Of a DNA stretch of 64,000 nucleotides, positions 27,178-36,418 are shown piece after piece; the first letter of the stretch is position 1; every line of letters begins with the position of its first letter. Under the pieces are notes generated by a model that searched no databases, was not told where the DNA came from, and was given only the letters and a program-made list of their open reading frames with translations. Made by a program: the position numbers and the translations under genes. The stretch covers positions 1 through 64,000 of the forward strand of contig CAIUQR010000061.1 of the NCBI GenBank assembly GCA_903901335.1. The letters run 5' to 3'. Source of the stretch: an uncultured delta proteobacterium (GTDB taxonomy: Bacteria > Desulfobacterota > Desulfobulbia > Desulfobulbales > Desulfocapsaceae).

Positions 27178-28119
27178 ATGGAATACTACGAAATACTAGG
27201 CGTACCGAAAAACGCATCACCTGAAGTAATCAAAAAAGCATATAGAAAACTTGCCCTTAAATATCATCCGGATAGAAATAACGGTGATAAGGCGTCTGAA
27301 GAAAAATTTAAGGAAATAAGTGAGGCCTATGCAGTCCTGTCGGATCCGGAGAAGAAGAACCAGTATGATACCTTCGGCTCAACAAACTTCCATAAGCGCT
27401 ATTCACAGGAAGATATTTTCCGCGATTTTGACATCAATGATATCCTGAGACAATTTGGTTTTAACGGCAGTGGCGGCCAGTCCACCTTTTTTCACACCAA
27501 TATGAGGGGGGGAGCCAGCCCTTTTACGTCTTTTTTTGGACAAGAGGCGCAATCAGGTCAAGGCTGCGGGGCAGGAGGGGGCTGCCGTCAACCGGCAAAA
27601 GGTCAGGACATGACCTATCAATTGACGGTTACCCTCGATGATGTCATGGCCGGGGCGGATAAGAGCATCTCCCTGCGAACGAACGGGGCCTTGCAGAATG
27701 TCTCCGTGAAAATCCCAAAAGGGATAGAAGCGGGCAAGAAATTGCGTCTGAAAGGCAAAGGGGGGCCGGCCCCGCCCGGAGGAGTACCCGGTGATCTGTA
27801 TCTTAAAGTTGAAATAACTCCCCATGACTGTTATGCCCGCGAGGGGGATGATCTGGTTATGACTGTCCGCATACCCTTCAGTGACGCCTGTTTGGGGACC
27901 CAGGTTGAAGTTGTCAGTCTTGAAGGAAAGAAATTCAAGGTCAAGGTGCCTCCCGGTACCGGGTGCGATGCCAAACTGCGCGTCAAAGGGCATGGACTTC
28001 CCCGGGGACTTATGGGTGAAAGAGGCGATATTTATGTAAGAATCGGTATTGATGTTCCATCTGCCATAACGGAAGAACAGGAGGAAATCATCAAGAGCCT
28101 TAAAGAGGCAGGACTGTAG
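27178..28119 (+). CDS. cbpA: DnaJ-family co-chaperone without zinc domain (CbpA-like)
   Basis: A 313-residue Hsp40. The J domain (1-70) carries '[12 protein letters not shown]', the HPD motif in '[10 protein letters not shown]' and '[17 protein letters not shown]'. A Gly/Phe-rich region runs from about 75 to 140. The C-terminal substrate domains I and II follow ('[23 protein letters not shown]', '[17 protein letters not shown]', '[12 protein letters not shown]', '[12 protein letters not shown]'). The four CxxCxGxG zinc repeats of class I DnaJ are absent. It should stimulate DnaK ATPase. No cbpM modulator gene is adjacent. Confidence 0.9.
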   Translation: MEYYEILGVPKNASPEVIKKAYRKLALKYHPDRNNGDKASEEKFKEISEAYAVLSDPEKKNQYDTFGSTNFHKRYSQEDIFRDFDINDILRQFGFNGSGGQSTFFHTNMRGGASPFTSFFGQEAQSGQGCGAGGGCRQPAKGQDMTYQLTVTLDDVMAGADKSISLRTNGALQNVSVKIPKGIEAGKKLRLKGKGGPAPPGGVPGDLYLKVEITPHDCYAREGDDLVMTVRIPFSDACLGTQVEVVSLEGKKFKVKVPPGTGCDAKLRVKGHGLPRGLMGERGDIYVRIGIDVPSAITEEQEEIIKSLKEAGL

Positions 28120-28139
28120 GCAGGCATTGAAAAATTTTT

Positions 28140-28193
28140 GAGGGAAGCCATGGAGATTTTCTGATCGATGTCTCCATGGCGCAGACTTCCCTC
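28140..28193. terminator. Convergent terminator between the DnaJ-family gene and leuD
   Basis: Two stacked complementary segments occur: GAGGGAAG (28140-28147) with CTTCCCTC (28186-28193), and CCATGGAGA (28148-28156) with TCTCCATGG (28171-28179), with a 14-base loop and a six-base bulge. On the minus strand the stem is followed by AAAAATTTTT. It lies between convergent genes and can serve both. Confidence 0.7.
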
Positions 28194-28202
28194 TCTTCTA
28201 AT

Positions 28203-28739
28203 CTAATAGTTTTTATCGGCAAAGGCGAGCCACCCACCCGCACTGACCAGATCGCGATCAAAGAGATTCAGCGTGAAGGAAAAGGTAAGGCCGGACTGTT
28301 TCGGATCGTCTGAAACTGCCGTCATTTCACCTCCGGCAATATCCACCTTGACGGTGATATTGCCGGTCATACCGAACAGAGATACAATCTCTTCTTCCGG
28401 CAATTCGATTGCCAGAATTCCGCAATTGAACATATTCTGTCTGAATATTCTGGCAAAACTCTGGGCAATAACAACAGTAATATCGTTCACCTCGAACGCC
28501 CAGACGGCATGCTCGCGGGAAGAACCGCACCCGAAATTGGCTCGCGCAATAACCACCTGTGCCTTCTGCATCGCAAGCGACCGGGAAGCAAAGGGCTTGC
28601 CGTCCAGCAGAAGATCTTCCAGCAGATGAGGCTTCAGAGCCATCTTTGAGATTTCAGTAAGATATTTTGCCGGGATGATCTCATCGGTGTTGATATCGTC
28701 TCTGTCCAGGAAAATTGCCGGACCTCCAAATGTTTTCAT
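28203..28739 (-). CDS. leuD: 3-isopropylmalate dehydratase small subunit
   Basis: The 178-residue subunit of isopropylmalate isomerase (leucine synthesis) begins with 'GPAIFLDRDDINTDEIIPAKYLTEI' and has the swivel-domain motif 'IARANFGCGSSREHAVWAF', followed by 'VIAQSFARIFRQNMFNCGIL'. The YLxx-loop residues fit LeuD of the bacterial/archaeal two-subunit type. It lies 18 bases downstream of leuC. An aconitase-like relative (homoaconitase, dimethylmalate dehydratase) is possible by sequence, but the leucine role is the simplest reading. Confidence 0.88.
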   Translation of the reverse strand: MKTFGGPAIFLDRDDINTDEIIPAKYLTEISKMALKPHLLEDLLLDGKPFASRSLAMQKAQVVIARANFGCGSSREHAVWAFEVNDITVVIAQSFARIFRQNMFNCGILAIELPEEEIVSLFGMTGNITVKVDIAGGEMTAVSDDPKQSGLTFSFTLNLFDRDLVSAGGWLAFADKNY

Positions 28740-28757
28740 ACGTTCCTCTTGTCGATG

Positions 28758-30041
28758 CTAAAGAAATTTCCGTGGATCGGTGATAACGCCGGTAACTGCA
28801 GCGGCGGCGGCGGAATATGGACTCATCAGGTGGACCATTCCACCTTTCCCCATCCGTCCATTGAAATTACGATTTGTCGTAGACGCGCAGACCTCTCCCT
28901 CGGCCAGGACCCCTGAACTCATTCCCAGACAGGCGCCGCAGGTGGGGTTCAATACGCAAAAACCTGCATCCATGAAAATCTTGATGATACCTTCATTAAG
29001 TGCGATATTGTAGACCAAGGGTGTCGCCGGAGTGACAATTCCGCGAACGCCGGTTGCAAGGGTCCGGTTCTTTAAAATTTTTGCAGCATCCCGCAGGTCT
29101 TCGATACGGCCGTTTGTACACGAACCGATATAGACCTGATCCACCGGGGTTCCTTCCATCTCGGTGATATCCTTTACCTGATCAGGCTTGTAATTGAATG
29201 TCACCTGCGGAACAAGTGCGGATACGTCAATTTCGAAAGTCTCTATATATTCAGCATCAGGGTCTGAGAGCCATTTCCCGAAGTCCTGCACCGCCGCCTG
29301 CAGATCCTGGTATTCCCCTTTGATGAATGGCCACAGGTATTCGGCAGTCACCTGATCGGGAGGGCAGATACCGCTGGTGGCGCCGGCCTCAACCGCCATG
29401 TTGCAAAGAGTCATCCGGGCGGCCATGGACATCAATTTTACCAGGGGGCCATCAAACTCGATGATCCGGTCTGTCGCGCCGTTGACGCTGATTTTCTTGA
29501 TAACTGCAAGGATGACATCCTTGGCGGTGACACCCGTTGCCAATGCACCCGTGAGGGTGATTTTCATGGTTTCCGGAGACCTGAAGGAACAGACCCCTTT
29601 CAATATGCCGACCTCCAGGTCCGTCGTACCGATTCCTGCCGCAAAAGCACCGAAGGCACCGTGGGTGCAGGTATGAGAATCTCCCATGATGACGGTATAC
29701 CCCGGCCGGATGAAGCCCTTTTCCGGGAAAAGGGCATGACAGACACCATTTTTTCCGATATCGAAAAAATCGACTATCTTGTGTCTTTTTGCCCAGTCCC
29801 GCATTATTTTGCCCTGCATGGCTGTTTTTGAATCTTTGGCTGGAGTTACATGGTCGATGACGGCCTTTATTTTGGCAGGGTCGAAAACACGATCCATTCC
29901 TTTCTCCATCAAATCGAGAATTGCGATCGGTGTGGTGATTTCATGACACATGACCACGTCGAGGTCAAGCACCATATTTTCGGGCGACGGAGCACTCCGA
30001 AGATGTGCAGCAAAGATTTTTTGTGCTATGGTTTTCCCCAT
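28758..30041 (-). CDS. leuC: 3-isopropylmalate dehydratase large subunit
   Basis: A 427-residue aconitase-superfamily subunit carrying a 4Fe-4S cluster. Motifs are 'IMGDSHTCTHGAFGAFAAGIGTTD', 'VYIGSCTNGRIEDLRDAAKIL' (first cluster Cys) and 'CGACLGMSSGVLAEGEVCASTTNRNFNGRMG' (remaining Cys), near the C-terminus. Length matches the short two-subunit LeuC type. The ATG at 30041 is chosen because GGAG lies eight bases upstream and the protein then begins 'MGKTIAQKIFAAH'. An upstream extension of 33 residues would have no family match. leuD follows. Confidence 0.92.
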   Translation of the reverse strand: MGKTIAQKIFAAHLRSAPSPENMVLDLDVVMCHEITTPIAILDLMEKGMDRVFDPAKIKAVIDHVTPAKDSKTAMQGKIMRDWAKRHKIVDFFDIGKNGVCHALFPEKGFIRPGYTVIMGDSHTCTHGAFGAFAAGIGTTDLEVGILKGVCSFRSPETMKITLTGALATGVTAKDVILAVIKKISVNGATDRIIEFDGPLVKLMSMAARMTLCNMAVEAGATSGICPPDQVTAEYLWPFIKGEYQDLQAAVQDFGKWLSDPDAEYIETFEIDVSALVPQVTFNYKPDQVKDITEMEGTPVDQVYIGSCTNGRIEDLRDAAKILKNRTLATGVRGIVTPATPLVYNIALNEGIIKIFMDAGFCVLNPTCGACLGMSSGVLAEGEVCASTTNRNFNGRMGKGGMVHLMSPYSAAAAAVTGVITDPRKFL

Positions 30042-30298
30042 ATCGAAACTCCAGAAATACGTTTTGAAAAGAGATGAATAAAACAGCCTTCTCAGAAGAG
30101 GATAGGTAGATGTCGGCTGCCGGTAACTGTCCGGTTCCATGTTGCAATATCGATATCAAAGGGTGACAGTCTACTCGAAAAATGGTATTGTCGCTATGTT
30201 AAATATCCTTTCAGGGCTGGGAGAATCACACTCTTCATCAGGCGGTTATTCTTCCTGTCCTTCAATCTCTTTGCCTCATCAAGGATCCCTTCACAGCC

Positions 30299-32089
30299 AT
30301 GTATAAACTCATCTGTCTGGGCATTATAGCCCTGTTGGTTCAGGTCTCGGCAGCACCTGCATTTTCAGCCCACGGCGTTTCTATTGACGGCAACCTGAAG
30401 TATCCAAAAGATTTTAAACAATTTGATTATACCTCCAGCGAGGCCAAGAAAGGAGGAAATATAGTTCTGCATGCAATCGGCAGTTTTGACAAGATGAACC
30501 CGTTTACATTGAAGGGGACGGAACCTCTGGGGCTCGATCAATTGGTTTTTGAACCGCTGGCCCAGTCAAGCCTGGATGAACCGCTGGCCAAATACGGGCT
30601 GATCGCCAAGGATATCGAAGTGGCAGCAGATAAATTGTCCGTGGTCTTTACCCTAAACGAGAACGCCCGCTTCTCAGACAATACTCCGGTGACCGCAGAA
30701 GATGTAGCCTTTTCGCTGGCGATGCTGAAAAGTGACCAGGTCTACCCCCTCTATTCCTATTATTATCATGATATAACGGGTTCGGAGATTCTGGATAGAC
30801 TGAGAATTCGACTGAAATTTGCCAAAGTCAACCGGGAACTGCCGATGATTGCATCGGAAATTCCTGTAATGTCAAAGAAATTCTATACAAATCATCCTTT
30901 CGACGGCGACAGTATCCTGGTCCCGCCGGTTGGATCGGGACCGTATGTCGTTGAATCTTTAAATCCTGGGAAATCGATCACCTACAGGAGAAACAACAAC
31001 TACTGGGCCAAGGATTTGCCTGCACGAAAAGGGATGTACAATTTTGATAGCATAAAGGTTGATTATTATAAAGATCCTGTTGTGGCGGTTGAAGCCTTCA
31101 AGGCCGGCGATTTTGATTTTATGCTGGTCAATATAGCCAAGCAATGGGCAAGAGATCTGACAGGAGACAAGTTTGACAAAGGTGAAATAATAAAGAAGAT
31201 ATACCCGCACGGAAATGATGCCGGTATGCAGGGATTCGTGATGAATACCCGGAAGAAGATCTTTCACGATCGCCGGGTCCGGCAGGCCCTCGGGATGGCC
31301 TTTGATTTTGAATGGACCAATAAATCTCTCTTCTTTGACCAGTATACCAGGGCAACTTCATTTTTTAACAATTCATATCTGGCAGCGACTGGTCTGCCCT
31401 CCGGGAAAGAACTCCACAACCTTGAAGCATACAGGAAGGATCTTCCGGAGGAGGTTTTCACAACTCCGCTCACGCCACCCGATACCAATGGTCCCGGTGG
31501 CTTACGAACAAATCTGCAAAAGGCCCGGAAACTGCTCTCTGAGGCCGGATGGCAGGTCAAAGATGGTATTCTCAAGGATAATGCAGGAAACCCTTTCCGT
31601 TTCGAAATCCTTCTCGTTTCCCAGGCCTTTGAACGTGTTATCGCACCATTTGTTAACAATCTTCAGAAATTAGGGATTCAAACGGACTACAGGACAATCG
31701 ATCCCGCCCTCTATGCCGAACGGTTGCAGAATTTTGATTTTGACATGATTGTCCATGTGTATGGACAGTCGCTTTCTCCGGGGAACGAACAACGTAATTT
31801 CTGGCATTCTGAATCTGCCGCTACCAAGGGATCCCAGAATCTGGCCGGCGTTAACTCCTCTGTTGTAGATGCTCTTGTCGAAAAAACTATTTACGCTCAA
31901 TCCCAAGAAGATCTCACGGCAGCATGCAAAGCCCTCGACAGGGTCCTATGGTATGAATACTACCTGATCCCAAACTGGTATATGAGTGGATATCGGCTGG
32001 CATATTATGATAAATTTTCACAACCTGGTAACTTACCGAAATACTATGATCATTTTCACTTATTAATGACATGGTGGAAAAAACAATAA
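30299..32089 (+). CDS. yejA: YejA-like extracellular solute-binding protein (family 5)
   Basis: A 596-residue periplasmic protein with a signal peptide (1-23, 'LICLGIIALLVQVSAAPAFSA'). The mature part begins 'HGVSIDGNLKYPKDFKQFDY', as in YejA, and contains 'GGNIVLHAIGSFDKMNPFTLKG', 'ENARFSDNTPVTAEDVAFSL' and 'GSGPYVVESLNPGKSI'. Family 5 proteins bind peptides or similar ligands for ABC importers. No permease or ATPase gene is adjacent, so it may work with components encoded elsewhere. It diverges from leuC. Confidence 0.9.
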   Translation: MYKLICLGIIALLVQVSAAPAFSAHGVSIDGNLKYPKDFKQFDYTSSEAKKGGNIVLHAIGSFDKMNPFTLKGTEPLGLDQLVFEPLAQSSLDEPLAKYGLIAKDIEVAADKLSVVFTLNENARFSDNTPVTAEDVAFSLAMLKSDQVYPLYSYYYHDITGSEILDRLRIRLKFAKVNRELPMIASEIPVMSKKFYTNHPFDGDSILVPPVGSGPYVVESLNPGKSITYRRNNNYWAKDLPARKGMYNFDSIKVDYYKDPVVAVEAFKAGDFDFMLVNIAKQWARDLTGDKFDKGEIIKKIYPHGNDAGMQGFVMNTRKKIFHDRRVRQALGMAFDFEWTNKSLFFDQYTRATSFFNNSYLAATGLPSGKELHNLEAYRKDLPEEVFTTPLTPPDTNGPGGLRTNLQKARKLLSEAGWQVKDGILKDNAGNPFRFEILLVSQAFERVIAPFVNNLQKLGIQTDYRTIDPALYAERLQNFDFDMIVHVYGQSLSPGNEQRNFWHSESAATKGSQNLAGVNSSVVDALVEKTIYAQSQEDLTAACKALDRVLWYEYYLIPNWYMSGYRLAYYDKFSQPGNLPKYYDHFHLLMTWWKKQ

Positions 32090-32398
32090 AAACAATAGGA
32101 TACCCAGTATTCGTCGGGATTTGTTGTATGCAGAGCCATAAATATTTTTCTAACTGCCTGTTCTATTGAAGAAAATAAATAATTATTTTTCTTGACGCAC
32201 TGTTTTTATTTTTGATAAGCTCAGCGGTAGGGTTCTTCTTTGACCAGCACTTCAGAACCATTCAGAAAGTAAATGTTTGTTTACACACCTTGTTGATACG
32301 GTTGGATTTATCAAAGTTCTGGTTGAGGACAGAAAGGGGGTTCAGGCCCAGTTTTTCTCTGACGAGAACATCTTGTCATTACACTGGAGGTTTGCAGC
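32090..32398 (+). promoter_or_regulatory. Long leader and promoter region of the cold-shock gene
   Basis: These 309 bases hold no ORF. A possible promoter is TTGACG (32192-32197) with GATAAG (32214-32219) 16 bases later, which would give a leader of about 170 bases. Cold-shock genes often have such long structured leaders. GGAGG stands nine bases before the csp start. No canonical cold box was identified. Confidence 0.4.
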
Positions 32399-32614
32399 AT
32401 GTCAGATCGTGTGAAGGGAAAAGTTAAATGGTTTAACGCAAGTAAAGGGTATGGGTTTTTAGAGCGACCAGACGGAGAAGCCGATGTGTTCGTTCATTTC
32501 AGCGCCATCCAGGGTGATGGTTTTCGGAGTCTTGAAGAAGGAGAGCAGGTCGAATTTTCTGTAGCAAAAACAGACAAAGGACTGCAAGCCGAGAATGTGC
32601 AGAAATTAAAATAA
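32399..32614 (+). CDS. cspA: Cold-shock domain protein
   Basis: The 71-residue OB-fold protein carries RNP1 'KGYGFLERP' and RNP2 'DVFVHFSAI' with the usual '[15 protein letters not shown]' start. It binds single-stranded nucleic acids and acts as an RNA chaperone. The N-terminal 'MSDRV' and the ending '[12 protein letters not shown]' are standard. It is monocistronic, ending in a strong terminator. Which csp paralogue it is cannot be said. Confidence 0.95.
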   Translation: MSDRVKGKVKWFNASKGYGFLERPDGEADVFVHFSAIQGDGFRSLEEGEQVEFSVAKTDKGLQAENVQKLK

Positions 32615-32631
32615 TACAATAAATCATATTG

Positions 32632-32672
32632 AAAAAACCCATTACATTTCTTGATGTAATGGGTTTTTTTTT
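32632..32672 (+). terminator. Rho-independent terminator after the cold-shock gene
   Basis: AAAAACCCATTACAT pairs with ATGTAATGGGTTTTT around a six-base loop (TTCTTG), and the T run extends to 32672. This is the strongest terminator in the window. Confidence 0.9.
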
Positions 32673-32741
32673 GTGAAAAAGACTGCTATAACATAAAAGA
32701 AGATATTCATTCATGAGCTTGGTTTTTGAGGTTAGTTAAAT

Positions 32742-33203
32742 ATGTTTGAGAGTGTGATTAAACTTAAAACCTCTGCTGATATTAAAAACTTTGGAATACA
32801 ACTTGGTTCCATGGCAATGCCCGGGGATGTCATATGTCTTGATGGTGCACTTGGCGCGGGTAAGACCACACTGACACAGGGTATTGCAAAGGGGCTGGAC
32901 GTGCCGCCGTCCTGTTATGTCACCAGCCCTTCTTTTTCGATTCTGCATGAATATCCAGGCAGAATTCCGCTGTATCACATGGATTTTTATCGTCTTAATA
33001 GTTCTGTTGAGGTCGAAGATCTTGGACTTGAAGAATATTTTTATATGTCGGGCCTGACGGTCATCGAATGGTCCGAAAAGGCGGCAGAGATACTTCCTGT
33101 CGATAGACTTGCACTGTACATCAAGATTGAAGCGGGCAATGAACGCTTTGTACGTTTTACACACGTTCCTGAAAAATGGAGCATCAGACTGATCGATGTA
33201 TAG
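32742..33203 (+). CDS. tsaE: tRNA threonylcarbamoyladenosine biosynthesis ATPase TsaE
   Basis: The 153-residue P-loop protein has Walker A 'GALGAGKTTLTQGIAKGL' at about 33-50, 'VTSPSFSILHEY', 'HMDFYRL' and 'VIEWSEKA'. It works with TsaB, TsaC and TsaD to make t6A37 in ANN-decoding tRNAs. None of the partners is in the window. Length and motifs are typical. Confidence 0.94.
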   Translation: MFESVIKLKTSADIKNFGIQLGSMAMPGDVICLDGALGAGKTTLTQGIAKGLDVPPSCYVTSPSFSILHEYPGRIPLYHMDFYRLNSSVEVEDLGLEEYFYMSGLTVIEWSEKAAEILPVDRLALYIKIEAGNERFVRFTHVPEKWSIRLIDV

Positions 33204-33248
33204 AGTATGTAATACTATGCACACTGACACTGACAACGGTCAAATGAT

Positions 33249-34445
33249 ATGGATGTTTTTGTAGCCAGACAGCCCATCTTCAACAAAAACAAAAAACTCT
33301 ATGCCTATGAACTTTTGTTCAGATCAGGTATGTCCAATGGCTTTCCCGGTCTTGATGGTAACATAGCCACTTCAAGTCTGCTTTCCTCGTCTTTTTTTAC
33401 AGTAGGTATAGAAAAAATTTCCGGAGGACGAAAGTCCTTTATCAATTTCACCGAAGACTTGCTGCTTCGTGGTACTCCGACCCTGTTTCCGCACAACAAA
33501 ATCATGGTTGAAATCCTGGAAACAGTTCAACCGACCGAAAAAATAATTGAAGTTTGCAAGGACTTATGCAGTAAAGGATACAGCCTGGCTCTCGATGATT
33601 TCGTCTATGCCCAGAAGTTTGAGCCGTTGATCGAACTCTCCAAGATTATCAAAGTGGATTTTCGTTTGACACCTCTTGATGAGATCGAGAAAATGGTCAA
33701 ATATTTATCGAAGTACTCCTGCAAGCTTCTTGCTGAAAAGATCGAGACGTATGATGAGTTTAAGAAGGCCCTTTCAATGGGATTTGTTTATTTTCAGGGG
33801 TATTTTTTTGCTAAGCCGGAGGTCCTGAAAAACAAGGAGATTCCCGCGTCAAAACTTGCAATTCTGCAACTTATTGCAGATGTCAACACTGCCGTTTTTG
33901 ATGTTGCAGCCCTTGAAAAGCTGATTAATCAGGACGTATCAATCTCTTTTAAATTACTCACATATCTTAACTCTTCCTTTTTTAGTCGGTTGCAGCCCAT
34001 CTCATCAATCCGCCAGGCGATTGCCTTCCTGGGAGAGCGTGGCTTCAGACTTTTTGTCTCCCTTATCGCAACGAGCAGACTTGCAGACAATAAACCTGAG
34101 GAACTGATCCGTACTTCCATTATCAGGGCCCGTTTTCTTGAACATATCGGCCAGGAGGTCAAAATGGCCGGCAGTGAGTTCTTCATGCTGGGTCTTTTTT
34201 CATTGCTTGATGCAATGCTCGACAATTCCATGGAATATCTGTTAAGCAAACTTCCTTTAACTGATCAAATTAATGATGCCCTCATACGGAGAAAAGGGGT
34301 GTTATTTCCTTTTCTGCGGTTGGTAGAGACCTATGAATCCGGAAATTGGGCTGACTTTGAATCAGCCCAGGAAAAATTCGGTATTTCGGGTGAAAAGGTT
34401 ATCCAATTCTATATCGACGCACTTGGTTGGGCAGACAGTATTTGA
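33249..34445 (+). CDS. EAL-HDOD signalling protein (YuxH family)
   Basis: A 398-residue protein. Residues 1-195 are a degenerate EAL domain: it begins 'MDVFVARQPIFNKNKKLYAYELLFR', where the catalytic EAL reads 'ELL', and other metal-binding residues appear changed, so cyclic-di-GMP hydrolysis is unlikely. Residues about 200-390 form an HDOD domain ('AILQLIADVNTAVFDVAALEKLINQDVSISFKLLTYLNSSFF', 'SIRQAIAFLGERGFRLF'). Family members are regulators or scaffolds without a settled enzymatic role. It lies 45 bases after tsaE. Confidence 0.88.
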   Translation: MDVFVARQPIFNKNKKLYAYELLFRSGMSNGFPGLDGNIATSSLLSSSFFTVGIEKISGGRKSFINFTEDLLLRGTPTLFPHNKIMVEILETVQPTEKIIEVCKDLCSKGYSLALDDFVYAQKFEPLIELSKIIKVDFRLTPLDEIEKMVKYLSKYSCKLLAEKIETYDEFKKALSMGFVYFQGYFFAKPEVLKNKEIPASKLAILQLIADVNTAVFDVAALEKLINQDVSISFKLLTYLNSSFFSRLQPISSIRQAIAFLGERGFRLFVSLIATSRLADNKPEELIRTSIIRARFLEHIGQEVKMAGSEFFMLGLFSLLDAMLDNSMEYLLSKLPLTDQINDALIRRKGVLFPFLRLVETYESGNWADFESAQEKFGISGEKVIQFYIDALGWADSI

Positions 34446-34629
34446 TTAAAATAGCCGAAAACCTCTTCTGCTGGTTTTCAAATCACCAATTCCTTAGTAT
34501 GCTACCTTACGGGTTTTGTCCTTCTCTCCGAACATGCAACCTCAGATACAGGTGTTCTGTAAACCGGAAGTGCATTTTTCCAGGACAGATTCGATTAAAG
34601 GGGTTTCTCAATATTTTTTATAGATCATC

Positions 34630-36390
34630 ATGCAAAGAAAAACGATAATATTACAGGATTGTTTGAAAACATTCACGACTGATCAGGATAAGGCAATCAG
34701 CCCGGATAAGACCGTCGACCTTTTTTTAAAGAAATTAGCAACGCTTGATCTGAAAATTCTCAGTGAGATCAAAAGAATTGATAATGGAAGATTGGACATC
34801 CCGGTCTACTTCAGTGTCTGCGGAGATGATGCTGCAGCCTTGACCGGTACAAAAAAGCAGATGGGAAAAGGCGCCTCATCACTGCAGGCACAGGCCTCGG
34901 CATGTATGGAGCTTGCAGAGCGATTTTCATTTTTTTCCTTTAAAAGCGATCCGGATAACTTTCTGGAAGGGGATTATACCAGTCTCAGGCAGATGGGATA
35001 TCCGGTACTTGCTACTTCTTTCCTGCTGCAATCGGTTCATGATGATAATTCCAGTACTGAACTGCTTGAAAGGCTCCTGGCCGGTATCCCGATGCAATGG
35101 ACCTGGGCGACAAATATGACTCGGGGCAAGGATGTTCTCCTCCCGTTTTCATGGTTTTATGCGATAAATGAATTCAATGGACCCTCCGCCGGCAACACCT
35201 TTGAAGAGGCGGCATTGCAGGGCATATGTGAAATTGTTGAGAGACATGTCTGTTCCATTATCAGCCATCAAAAAAAGGCGACACCCGGGATCGATCCGGC
35301 GTCTGTGCGGGATCCGGTGGCGCGGGATCTTCTGGATAAGTTTGCCGCAAACGGGATTGAACTGTATCTGAACGATTTCAGTCTGGACACCGGCATCTGC
35401 ACGGTCGGTGCACTGGCCCTTGATCGATCCACCTTTCCCGAATCAAGCGAGATCGTCTATACGGCAGGGACAACCCCCGGCGCCGAAAAAGCGTTGATCA
35501 GGGCCGTAACGGAAGTGGCTCAGCTGGCCGGTGATTTTAACAGCAATTCCAATTACGTGGCCTCCGGCCTTCCCAAACCCCTTTCAATGGATGAGGTTGC
35601 CTATCTGACTCAAACTGAGATGATGATACCGGTACAGGAGATGACAGACCTTGCCGATAACAATATCAAGGTTGAAGTGGAACGCTGTGTGGAATCTTTG
35701 AAAAAAATCGGCATGGAGGTCTTTATGATCAACACGACCCATGCACGCCTGGATATTCCGGCACTCTATACTATTGTCCCAGGGGCCCATTTCCGAGAGC
35801 GTTCGATGATTCAGTCGGCAGGACTTTTTGCAGCCAAGCTTCTGGTTGAACGTGTTCATGATACGGCGGACCTGGAAAAGAAGCTGGCGGAGATGCATGC
35901 CCTGTTGCCGAACGCCTATTATCTCGAGTTTTACCGAGGGCGGAATTTGTTCACTGCAGGCATGCCGGATAAGGCGATAATTCATTTTGACAAGGCCTTG
36001 GATCTTCATCCTGAGAAGGAGGATCTCCCTTACATTTACTCGTACAAGGGCAGTTGCCTGAAAGAACTCGGGCGATATAGTGAAGCGATAAAGGTCCTTG
36101 AACAAGGCAGGGATGAAGACGACGAACGACCGGATCTGCATAACCTCCTTGGTGTATGCTATTTTAAAAAGGGAGAATATCAGACGGCAATTTCACATTT
36201 TGAACGGGCGGTACATTTGAATCCGTCCTCAGCAATGGATTATGCAAATCTTGGTGTAAATTACAGCAAGTTGGGAAGGAAGGAAGAGGCAAAACAATTT
36301 TTTACTCTGGCCCTGACCCTTGATCCATCAATTAATTTTGCCCGTGAGTATCTTGAGAAGATCTCAACACCCCCCAAAAAAGAGAATTAA
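34630..36390 (+). CDS. YcaO-domain protein with C-terminal TPR repeats
   Basis: A 586-residue protein. The YcaO domain (about 55-400) has the ATP/Mg-binding pieces 'GKGASSLQAQASACMELAERFS' split as a glycine-rich start and the Sx..ExxE helix (79-100), 'EEAALQGICEIVERH' (192-206) and 'KALIRAVTEVAQ' (287-298). Three TPR units follow from about residue 440 ('AYYLEFYRGRNLF', 'YIYSYKGSCLKELGRYSEAI', 'PDLHNLLGVCYFKKGEYQTAI', 'MDYANLGVNYSKLGRKEEA'). YcaO enzymes use ATP to activate peptide amides, making azolines, thioamides or amidines. No precursor peptide, TfuA or dehydrogenase gene is visible nearby, so the substrate is unknown. A Sel1 gene follows. Confidence 0.82.
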   Translation: MQRKTIILQDCLKTFTTDQDKAISPDKTVDLFLKKLATLDLKILSEIKRIDNGRLDIPVYFSVCGDDAAALTGTKKQMGKGASSLQAQASACMELAERFSFFSFKSDPDNFLEGDYTSLRQMGYPVLATSFLLQSVHDDNSSTELLERLLAGIPMQWTWATNMTRGKDVLLPFSWFYAINEFNGPSAGNTFEEAALQGICEIVERHVCSIISHQKKATPGIDPASVRDPVARDLLDKFAANGIELYLNDFSLDTGICTVGALALDRSTFPESSEIVYTAGTTPGAEKALIRAVTEVAQLAGDFNSNSNYVASGLPKPLSMDEVAYLTQTEMMIPVQEMTDLADNNIKVEVERCVESLKKIGMEVFMINTTHARLDIPALYTIVPGAHFRERSMIQSAGLFAAKLLVERVHDTADLEKKLAEMHALLPNAYYLEFYRGRNLFTAGMPDKAIIHFDKALDLHPEKEDLPYIYSYKGSCLKELGRYSEAIKVLEQGRDEDDERPDLHNLLGVCYFKKGEYQTAISHFERAVHLNPSSAMDYANLGVNYSKLGRKEEAKQFFTLALTLDPSINFAREYLEKISTPPKKEN

Positions 36391-36418
36391 ACCTGGTTCT
36401 CATTATCACGGAAATATC

